Below are positions 1-6,137 of a DNA stretch of 16,778 nucleotides, in pieces. A model generated the notes under the pieces. That model made no database searches, was not told the origin of the DNA, and worked only from the letters and a program-made list of their open reading frames with translations. The translations under genes and the position numbers were made by a program. Source of the DNA: Actinomycetes bacterium (GTDB lineage: Bacteria; Actinomycetota; CADDZG01; JAHWKV01); assembly GCA_029263035.1 (NCBI GenBank), contig JAJCYF010000152.1, forward strand, positions 1 through 16,778, read 5' to 3'. Within the stretch, counting starts at the first letter, position 1, and each line of letters begins with the position of its first letter.

Positions 1-1
1 C

Positions 2-1255
2 CCGTTCCTGGTGGTCACCTCCCGCGACGGCGAGGTCTCGGTCCAGGGCGACACGTTCGGCGAGATCGACGCCCCGACCCCCCTCGAGAGCGTGCGCAAG
101 GTCCTGAACGCCTTCTCGGCGCCGGTGGTGCCGGAGCTGCCGCCGCTGATCGCCGGCGGGGTGGGGTTCCTCGGCTACGACGTCGTTCGCTACCTGGAGA
201 AGCTGCCCCAGACTACGGCCGCCGACGTGTCGACCCCGGAGCTGATGCTGATCTTCGCCCGAACTCTGTTTGTCTTCGACCACCTGCGCCAGCGCCTTAC
301 CGTGGTCTCCAACGTCGTCGGCGACGACACCTACGAGGAGGCGATCGCCCGCGCGCAGGGGCTGGTGGCCAAGCTGGGGGAGCCCCTGACGTACACGCCG
401 AAGGGGGTCGAGAAGCCGGAGTTCGACCTTCCGCCGAGCACGCTGGGCGAGCAGGGCTACATGGATGCGGTGGAGTCCGCCAAGGAGTACATCCGGGCCG
501 GCGACATCTTCCAGGTGGTGCCGTCGCACCGGTTCTCGGCACCCCAGGAGGACGACCCGTTCGACGTTTACCGGACGCTGCGCCTGGTCAACCCCAGCCC
601 CTACATGTTCTTTTTGAAGCACCCGGAGATCACGCTGGTCGGATCGTCGCCCGAGCCGTTGATCAAGGTGGAAGGCCGGCGGGTGCTGCAGCGGCCGATC
701 GCCGGATCCCGCCCCCGGGGCGCCACGCCGGAGGAGGACGAGGCGCTGGGCAATGACCTGCTGGCGGACCCCAAGGAGCGGGCCGAGCACGTGATGCTGG
801 TGGACCTGGCCCGAAACGACCTGGGACGGGTGTGCAGCTACGGCTCGGTGGAGGTCGAGGAGTTCATGGTGATCGAGCGGTACTCGCACATCATGCACAT
901 GACATCGCAGGTGGTGGGCGAGCTGAGTGAGGGGATGTCCGGCCTGGATGCGCTGTACGCGTCGTTCCCGGCGGGAACGGTCTCCGGGGCGCCGAAGATC
1001 CGGGCGATGGAGATCATCGACGAGCTGGAGCCGACTCGAAGGGGCCCCTACTCAGGAGTGGTCGGCTACTTCGACTTCTCCGGGAACCTGGATACCTGCA
1101 TTGCGCTCAGGACGGCGTACGTGGTGGACGGGAAGATCTACATCCAGGCGGGTGGGGGGATAGTGGCGGACTCGGATCCCCAGACCGAGTGGCTGGAGAC
1201 GGTGAACAAGGCGAAGGCGCTGCTGACCGCCTGGGCGATGGCCCGGCAGGGGTAG
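2..1255 (+). CDS. trpE: Anthranilate synthase component I, 5'-truncated by window edge
   Basis: This is the large subunit of anthranilate synthase, which converts chorismate to anthranilate in the first committed step of tryptophan synthesis, using ammonia from a TrpG-type glutaminase. The reading frame is open from base 2, so the N-terminus lies outside the window; 417 residues are visible. Chorismate-utilising enzyme signatures are clear: FQVVPSHRFS, SSPEPLIKVEG, LQRPIAGSRPRG, HVMLVDLARNDLGR, PAGTVSGAPKIRAMEIID, GVVGYFDFSGN and the C-terminal GGGIVADSDPQTEW. The frame is intact to its TAG stop. The remaining trp genes of the window (trpC, trpB, trpA) lie about 8.6 kb downstream. A decayed second copy of the last 315 bases of this gene occurs at 2720-3028. 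The identification is secure; the choice over the paralog PabB rests on overall motif content and the trp context. Confidence 0.95.
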   Translation, partial: PFLVVTSRDGEVSVQGDTFGEIDAPTPLESVRKVLNAFSAPVVPELPPLIAGGVGFLGYDVVRYLEKLPQTTAADVSTPELMLIFARTLFVFDHLRQRLTVVSNVVGDDTYEEAIARAQGLVAKLGEPLTYTPKGVEKPEFDLPPSTLGEQGYMDAVESAKEYIRAGDIFQVVPSHRFSAPQEDDPFDVYRTLRLVNPSPYMFFLKHPEITLVGSSPEPLIKVEGRRVLQRPIAGSRPRGATPEEDEALGNDLLADPKERAEHVMLVDLARNDLGRVCSYGSVEVEEFMVIERYSHIMHMTSQVVGELSEGMSGLDALYASFPAGTVSGAPKIRAMEIIDELEPTRRGPYSGVVGYFDFSGNLDTCIALRTAYVVDGKIYIQAGGGIVADSDPQTEWLETVNKAKALLTAWAMARQG

Positions 1256-1262
1256 TTTGTGG

Positions 1263-1274
1263 GACCTGCAGGTC
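1263..1274. repeat. 12-bp perfect palindrome between trpE and the HEPN gene
   Basis: GACCTGCAGGTC reads the same on both strands. It lies 8 bases after the trpE stop and 10 bases before the ATG at 1285, at the boundary where base composition drops. It could be an operator for the downstream gene or a trace of the integration junction. A 12-base palindrome can also occur by chance, so the functional reading is weak. Confidence 0.4.
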
Positions 1275-1284
1275 GTCTGGCCAT

Positions 1285-2592
1285 ATGACCTTTCTTGGCC
1301 ATAAGGAGGTTCTCAGCAGTCCATTCAACCTGGGCGACGTTAATCCCGCAATAGAACTACTGCGGGGACCAGGCCTTCTCAGTCGACGGGAAGATCTGCT
1401 GCAGTTACCTGAAGTGACTATTACTCACTACTTTCGCCCCTCGCCGGTTCTCCATTTCGAAGGCATGGGAGGGATCGAGGCGGATTCACTCCAATTCATG
1501 CGACCGGTCATGAGGTGGGGAGCGGATCAACTTGCCTTCCCAGAACTGGATCTGAAGGCACCGTTGTACAGAGAAGCAACAACAATCGGCTTCGATTTAC
1601 GGACTTGGCCTGCGAAAGTTAAGGCGAAAGGTCACATTAGGAGCGCAACCTCGAGCCGGAAGCCTCGGCTGATTCGTTTACTATTCCATGTCGCAAACCT
1701 GCCTGAATTCATCGGCGAACCGGTGGCCGATGAGAAGGCGTTTCGTGCGTCGAGCTGCCAGCTGTTTGGCGGTCCCTGGCAGGTGCGTCTTGACGGACGG
1801 ATCAACTTCCCCGTTCTTCAGGAAGAACTCTCGAGAATCGGCGGATATGCGATCACTCATATTGGGGAGTTAAAGCGTTGCTCCGGGGCGACGTTCACCG
1901 CTGGTGAGGCTATAAAGATGATTGAGGCACTCCATTGGTTCCTCTCCTTCGCTCGAGGATCCTGGACGGGACCGATGATGTGCGTAGGAGATTTGGCCCA
2001 AGGTGGCACCTGGCGATATTTTCGCAATCCGAACATCGATCCTTGGCTGGGTAGTCATTCATGGTGCGATCAGGACAGCTGGATGAAAGCAGCAAACGTC
2101 TTTCCGGAATATTTTCGGTTATGGTCTGATCCGGTTTGGAACCAAGGATTAAAGAATGTCATCGCCTTTTACGTGTCTGCGAACAGACCCAAGCCTCTTG
2201 AACTCGCCCTGACATCCGCGCACGCTGGTCTGGAGTTGCTCGGTTGGCTGCGGTTGGTGCATTCCGGCTCACTGAAGGAATCCGATTGGAAGAATCACTA
2301 CCCTGCGGCCCGGAAAGTGCGGGAATTGCTTGAATTGGATGAAATCGATCCGGAAATTCCTCCCGTATACCCAGGGCTGCGACGTCTGAACCCAAAGTGG
2401 AAGGATGGCCCAGCGGTCATTGCTGGCATTCGAAATCAGTTGGCGCACCCTCGGGTACAGAAGGAGAACAAGAATCAGAAGTACCGCAACCTTCTTCATT
2501 CCTGGTTGCTAGCCCGGAGCTACCTTGAGCAGAGTTTGCTGGGTCTATTGGGACCATCCGATAGCCTTTTGGCGAAGCGCCGTGAGCCATAG
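1285..2592 (+). CDS. Predicted HEPN-type protein, candidate antiphage/toxin effector
   Basis: This is a 435-residue protein that I do not recognise as a named family. The visible clue is IRNQLAHP at residues 382-389: R383 and H388 form the R-x4-H motif, with Asn after the Arg, that marks catalytic HEPN ribonuclease domains. A helical stretch around residues 305-325 (LELALTSAHAGLELLGWL) would supply the first HEPN helices. The N-terminal 290 residues are rich in aromatic and beta-type sequence, the general layout of ApeA-like proteins (sensor region plus C-terminal HEPN). No signal peptide or membrane segment is seen. The ATG at 1285 was chosen because the open frame upstream lies inside trpE; no good Shine-Dalgarno precedes it, while AAGGAGG at 1303-1309 falls inside the gene with no usable start after it. 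GC content looks clearly lower than in trpE, suggesting transfer. The gene converges on the ATPase/TOPRIM gene. That it is a gene is likely; the RNase role is inference. Confidence 0.7.
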   Translation: MTFLGHKEVLSSPFNLGDVNPAIELLRGPGLLSRREDLLQLPEVTITHYFRPSPVLHFEGMGGIEADSLQFMRPVMRWGADQLAFPELDLKAPLYREATTIGFDLRTWPAKVKAKGHIRSATSSRKPRLIRLLFHVANLPEFIGEPVADEKAFRASSCQLFGGPWQVRLDGRINFPVLQEELSRIGGYAITHIGELKRCSGATFTAGEAIKMIEALHWFLSFARGSWTGPMMCVGDLAQGGTWRYFRNPNIDPWLGSHSWCDQDSWMKAANVFPEYFRLWSDPVWNQGLKNVIAFYVSANRPKPLELALTSAHAGLELLGWLRLVHSGSLKESDWKNHYPAARKVRELLELDEIDPEIPPVYPGLRRLNPKWKDGPAVIAGIRNQLAHPRVQKENKNQKYRNLLHSWLLARSYLEQSLLGLLGPSDSLLAKRREP

Positions 2593-2716
2593 CGCTCAGA
2601 GCAGCGGTTTGTCTTCGGCCAGCAAACGGAGCTGAGCGAGGCGCAAGCCCGGTTGGCTGTCGATGGAGGATGCGCCATTGCCCATTGCACCCGGGGTCTC
2701 GGGATCTGGGACTGAT

Positions 2717-3028
2717 TGGGGCCTGGATGCGCTGTAGCTATGGTTTCCTGGCTGGCGTCAGTCCGCTGGCGCTGAAAGATGGGCGTTGGAGATCATCGAA
2801 GCGCCTGAGCCGCCGGAAGGCCCTCCCTGCTTAGGCGTGGTGGGACTTAACCGTAGTGGGTTACTTCGACATCTCGTGAACCCGGCCAGCCGAATTGCGC
2901 TCAGGACGACCTATGCTGTGGACGAACGTTCTATGTCTAGGCCGCTGGGGATCGTGGCGGACCAACCCCATAGACTTAGGCGCGGAGACGGCGAACAAAG
3001 CGAAGGGATGGCCAACTGTCGAGGCTAG
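2717..3028 (+). pseudogene. Decayed duplicate of the trpE 3' end
   Basis: This stretch aligns with bases 941-1255 of trpE. Exact anchors in the same order are GGCCTGGATGCGCTGTA (941-957 and 2720-2736), GGAGATCATCGA (1009-1020 and 2788-2799) and ATTGCGCTCAGGACG (1100-1114 and 2894-2908). The first two share an identical offset of 1779 bases. The third is shifted by a 15-base insertion, and a deletion of about 21 bases lies near the end. The copy ends in a TAG matching the trpE stop. It has stops and frameshifts (a stop follows the first anchor directly), yet peptide scraps such as MEIIE, GVVG, IALRTTYAVD and GIVAD survive. It cannot encode anything useful. Left of 2717 the match fades and the boundary is uncertain. 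The short open frame 2786-3028 is only this relic read in one frame. Confidence 0.88.
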
Positions 3029-3040
3029 GCCGCAGCGGTC

Positions 3041-4753
3041 TCAGTGCTCACCGAGACTTCTTGGGGATTCAAGTCGACTGTGACTAGCTCGGATGAATTC
3101 AGCGACCCGCCTAACGGGAACCACTGCATCAGGCGGTGGGGCGCTGTTGGCTCCCACGACCATATTGGCGAGCTGAACCTTGTTTGGTCGTTTGATTTCA
3201 GAGAAGATGGAGTTGAACTGTCTTAGCTCTTCGAGTAATGGAGTCGAGCCCTCAATTGCTCTGTACGCATTGATCGAATCAAGGGACAGTAGATTTTCTA
3301 TTTCTCGTCCGGCGGTGACCCAGAGAAAGGCGTGGGGGTCCTTCTCAATTTCGTCCCTCCAACGCCTTACATGGGGCTTGAGGTGCTGGCGAGGAAAACT
3401 CTTGTCGCTGTCGGCAACGATAACGCATCGTCGGGAAAGCGTCCGAATGGCCGCCGCTTGTTCCTTCGTGGGTTCCATCTCGACTGAGACGTGAGACCCG
3501 AGAGATCCAGCATAGAACATGATTTGGTAGTCGACGCCCTCGGTTAGATCATGAGTGGTAAGCCATGATTTGAGGTAGATCCGATCTGAGGGACCCTCTA
3601 CCCACACTGCGCACGGAGTCAGTAGCAATTCGGATGGCGAGTGGCCTAATGAGCGTACCGCCTCGAAACGGTGAGCGGTATTTTGAACGGTATGGATCGT
3701 GCTCCCGTCCAGTCCCCTTGAGACTTGTACAACGGAGTTTGGATTTGAATCTATTACGGAAGCCGAGTGTGTGGAGACTATCAATTGAAGACCGACTCGG
3801 TCTATCAGGCTCCTTAGAAGACGCCTTACTGCAGTAGGATGCAGGCAGTTCTCGGGTTCTTCGAGTAGTAGGACTTTCGCCGACCCCGCTTGCAAAGTCT
3901 TATAGGCAATCGCTACAACCTCGCGAACTCCAGCACCCACAGCCAACAGATCAATGTCCTGATCGCCGTCCATGCTGAGCGTAAAAATGCCCGAATTGTT
4001 CTTGGTCGGAGGGACGTGGTATTGCACCGATTCACCGAAAGTATCCTGCAGAATTTGAGCTAACGTCTCCGTCCACTTCTTTTGACGGGTTCCGTTGGGC
4101 CTAAGACTTGAATCCCTAGCAATGTGTCCCAATTCTTCCCCGGTTAAGGGCCTGTCTGCTGCCCGCCGAACATCGGGAATGTGCACCATTTCGGGGAAGG
4201 GCATAGCGCCCACCAGCAGCGAAGCCAAGCGTTGGTTCGCTTGGGTAGTGGTGGTGTTTTGGTGGACGCTGGCGATCCGATTTCTGAGCCCGGAGAAAGC
4301 TGGAGTCGAATCAGCCACACCGTTGAAGACCGCCGCTAAATCTGGTGATTGGGCCTTGAGTTCATTATTAGTTTCGAGCACCCGGAACCAGATTCGCGAG
4401 TCACCGAGTGCCTCAGATAGGCGTTCAACTACAGTCGGCAGACCTTCCGGTCGCTGCTTAAAGTCTCCGAAGAGCTTTTCAAGTGTCGAATCCAGGGGCA
4501 CCCCAATTTCTGCTCGCACAGTTCCCGTACCAGAGCCGAAATTTCTGCGCAGATAGCCTGATCGACCCACACCCTGTACGGTAGACAGGCAAGCTGGGTA
4601 GCGTAGAAGACCCTCTAGCATGCTTGATTTGCCGGAATTATTGGGTCCGCAAACGACGGTTAGCGGACCGTCACAGCGCACCTCAGCGTCCAATATCGTG
4701 CGAAAGCTGTGAAGTCTAAAGCCCGAAATGAGGAGAGGCGATTGAGGACGCAC
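3041..4753 (-). CDS. ABC-type ATPase fused to TOPRIM nuclease domain (OLD-like or PARIS AriAB-like)
   Basis: This is a 570-residue cytoplasmic protein. The N-terminal ATPase shows Walker A GPNNSGKSS (36-44), an ABC-signature-like AVGAGVREVV (271-280), Walker B LLLEEPE (295-301) followed by NCLHP, and the H-loop STHS (327-330). A TOPRIM domain follows, with the invariant Glu in WVEGPSD (384-390), the DxD in VADSD (446-450), and REIENLL (483-489). This order is that of OLD-family nucleases (OLD, GajA). REIENLL also recalls the DUF4435 TOPRIM of PARIS AriB, so a fused AriA-AriB is a real alternative. Such proteins act in phage defence through ATP-controlled nucleic acid cleavage. No UvrD-type GajB partner is present; the nearest neighbour is the convergent HEPN gene. 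The start is GTG at 4753 without a Shine-Dalgarno, with GATAAT 6 bases upstream (leaderless layout). All key residues appear intact. GC content is lower than the flanks. Confidence 0.88.
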   Translation of the reverse strand: MRPQSPLLISGFRLHSFRTILDAEVRCDGPLTVVCGPNNSGKSSMLEGLLRYPACLSTVQGVGRSGYLRRNFGSGTGTVRAEIGVPLDSTLEKLFGDFKQRPEGLPTVVERLSEALGDSRIWFRVLETNNELKAQSPDLAAVFNGVADSTPAFSGLRNRIASVHQNTTTTQANQRLASLLVGAMPFPEMVHIPDVRRAADRPLTGEELGHIARDSSLRPNGTRQKKWTETLAQILQDTFGESVQYHVPPTKNNSGIFTLSMDGDQDIDLLAVGAGVREVVAIAYKTLQAGSAKVLLLEEPENCLHPTAVRRLLRSLIDRVGLQLIVSTHSASVIDSNPNSVVQVSRGLDGSTIHTVQNTAHRFEAVRSLGHSPSELLLTPCAVWVEGPSDRIYLKSWLTTHDLTEGVDYQIMFYAGSLGSHVSVEMEPTKEQAAAIRTLSRRCVIVADSDKSFPRQHLKPHVRRWRDEIEKDPHAFLWVTAGREIENLLSLDSINAYRAIEGSTPLLEELRQFNSIFSEIKRPNKVQLANMVVGANSAPPPDAVVPVRRVAEFIRASHSRLESPRSLGEH

Positions 4754-4759
4754 GTGCCA

Positions 4760-4765
4760 ATTATC
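4760..4765 (-). promoter_or_regulatory. Putative -10 box of a leaderless promoter for the ATPase/TOPRIM gene
   Basis: GATAAT on the minus strand ends exactly 6 bases before the GTG start at 4753, and no Shine-Dalgarno lies between. Transcription starting at the G of GTG would give a leaderless mRNA, which is common in Actinobacteria. No convincing -35 box is visible at 16-18 bases upstream. Confidence 0.4.
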
Positions 4766-5264
4766 GCGCGACGTCTGTCGGTTCGAGCGCTTTTGTCCGC
4801 CTCCCTCGGTGGTTCAAAACGACTCACATCTCTAAAGCGCGCAAGCCACCGTAGCGACGGATGTCGGCGACCATGAGACTTCCCGATAGGCGGCTAGCAG
4901 CCCAAGCCAAGGGCTATCGGAAATCCCCAGGAGTGACCAGCAAACTTAGTGGGACATCCTTCGAAATCTCCCGAGATGACCTTCCCGGGGCGGTTGGGGG
5001 TGGATCCATCTATCAAGCGAGTCCGAGCCCGACGAAGAGGTCCAAGGTAGAAAGATCGTCGGCGAACGTGAACGCAGTCTCAGGCTAGCTCGAAGCCGGG
5101 TTTGACCTCGTCTCCGACTCGCCACAAAGATAGGTCTCGTCGAGCCAAACACCGATCTGGGAAGGGGGAGGTGGCCAGCAATCCGCCGAATTGGCATTAC
5201 TAAGGGGCCGACTCTCTTGGCGGTTAATCTGGCTATTGACGACGGTCGCGTCTCTGGCTCCTTC
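4766..5264. other. 500-base stretch with no convincing gene; edge of the island
   Basis: Open frames here (4861-5088 forward, 4946-5197 reverse) have arginine/serine-rich translations, no recognisable motif and no ribosome site, so I treat them as chance. Reverse-strand scraps such as DLSLWRVGDEVKPGFELA (about 5082-5138) and DDLSTLDLFVGLGLA followed by two stops (about 5020-5066) look protein-like but are short, out of frame with each other and not recognised; they may be decayed coding sequence. An inverted repeat TTCCCGATAG/CTATCGGAAA (4881-4889 and 4914-4922, one mismatch, 24-base loop) is present. Confidence 0.5.
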
Positions 5265-5471
5265 TTAACCCGGCAGGGGTGGTAACCGAGATCCCTCCGA
5301 CGCCGGCTGGGAGCCCTGCTGCATCCCGGTCACCCCGCCGCCGCACAAGTTCTTTAGAGCGGCACCCGTGAAGGTCTCCATCGGCTTGCCGCAGCGGGGG
5401 CAAAGTTCCGCCTCACCCTCGTCGTCGGCGTCCATCATCACGCCGCATGCGTCACAGTTCCAGTTGGCCAT
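5265..5471 (-). CDS. Small zinc-ribbon/rubredoxin-like protein
   Basis: This is a 68-residue protein with two CxxC knuckles, CDAC (residues 6-9) and CPRC (24-27), spaced as in zinc-ribbon and rubredoxin-type metal sites. It therefore probably binds one Zn or Fe. The C-terminal 30 residues are low-complexity, rich in Gly, Ser and Pro, and lack further cysteines. The ATG is preceded by AAAGGAG at a spacing of 5, a strong Shine-Dalgarno that fixes the start. It is the last gene of a minus-strand set with the MBL-rhodanese fusion and the single rhodanese (34-base gap), so a role in electron or sulfane-sulfur transfer is plausible but not shown. A truncated rubrerythrin-type tail is an alternative. 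Confidence 0.75.
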   Translation of the reverse strand: MANWNCDACGVMMDADDEGEAELCPRCGKPMETFTGAALKNLCGGGVTGMQQGSQPASEGSRLPPLPG

Positions 5472-5505
5472 GGGAGCTCCTTTGGTTGCTTTCTACGGTT
5501 GGCGC

Positions 5506-6015
5506 TCAAGGCTCGGGCGACATGATCGCAGCGATCTCATCGGGAGTCTTGCCCTTTTCGGCCAGATACTCACGCATGAACTCGATCTCCTCCTTCTCTG
5601 TGCGCTCCCTGTCTCCGAAGCGCTCCTGCATCGCGAAGACCACCGCCATCATCGAATCCTGCAAACCGGCCAGCCCGGGGTCTTGATGGTCGTCGTCTTC
5701 GGTCGAAACCGGATTTCCCTCCGCATCTATCAGCGGAACCCCCGCCTCGGCGAGGGCCACCGTGCCCCCCTCGATGCTCTCCGCATCGAAGCCGTTCGCC
5801 GTGAGGAGATCGACGGCCTTAGCGCTTCGTACCCCCGTCCTGCAGACGGCGAGTACCGGAAACTCCCGATCCAGCTCGCCCAGCCGTCCGCCGAGCTCGA
5901 CCAGCGGGATGTGGATTGCCGTTTCCAAATGGCCTTCGGCCCATTCCTGTGGATCCCGGACGTCGACGACTTGCACCTTGGGCTTGCGGCTGACCAGGTA
6001 GAGGCTTGCATCCAT
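5506..6015 (-). CDS. Single-domain rhodanese with a C-terminal helical extension
   Basis: This 169-residue protein has a rhodanese (sulfurtransferase) domain over residues 5-96: VVDVRDPQEWAEGHL, then the active-site loop CRTGVRS with Cys58 as persulfide carrier, then IEGGTVALAEAGVPL, where the usual GG-x-x-x-W tryptophan is missing. Residues 97-169 form an acidic linker and a helical tail (LQDSMMAVVFAMQERFGD, then charged helix) that is not part of standard rhodaneses. The frame is open further upstream to 6186, but that part overlaps the neighbouring gene. The ATG at 6015 is preceded by GAAGGGAG at a spacing of about 10, so I chose it. It lies 122 bases downstream of the MBL-rhodanese gene on the same strand and likely shares its sulfur-transfer job. 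Confidence 0.9.
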   Translation of the reverse strand: MDASLYLVSRKPKVQVVDVRDPQEWAEGHLETAIHIPLVELGGRLGELDREFPVLAVCRTGVRSAKAVDLLTANGFDAESIEGGTVALAEAGVPLIDAEGNPVSTEDDDHQDPGLAGLQDSMMAVVFAMQERFGDRERTEKEEIEFMREYLAEKGKTPDEIAAIMSPEP

Positions 6016-6081
6016 ACAGGTTGAACTCCCTTCGGGGCTCGGGCATCTGTTTCTGTGCAGGATCAATGTGCAGTTCCGTAG

Positions 6082-6091
6082 TCGAATCGTA
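6082..6091 (-). promoter_or_regulatory. Possible second operator/promoter copy before the rhodanese gene
   Basis: TCGAATCGTA on the plus strand differs by one base from TCGAATCATA at 7537-7546 in the divergent GntR/MBL promoter region. On the minus strand both read TAYGATTCGA, so each contains a -10-like TACGAT/TATGAT followed by TTCGA. It lies about 67 bases before the rhodanese start and could give the operon an internal promoter under the same regulator. The evidence is a single short match. Confidence 0.35.
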
Positions 6092-6137
6092 CTCAGGCCG
6101 GGCGGAGCTTTGACGAGCGCGGCAGGGGAAGGCACGG

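Noticed and set aside
1303..1309. AAGGAGG as the ribosome site for the HEPN gene
   Set aside because: No ATG, GTG or TTG follows at a workable distance in the gene's frame, so it is likely chance within codons.
2786..3028. 80-residue open frame as a small gene
   Set aside because: It is one frame of the decayed trpE 3' copy, with no ribosome site.
3041..4753. Gabija (GajA-GajB) system
   Set aside because: The ATPase-TOPRIM protein is GajA-like in layout, but no UvrD-type helicase gene is adjacent on either side.
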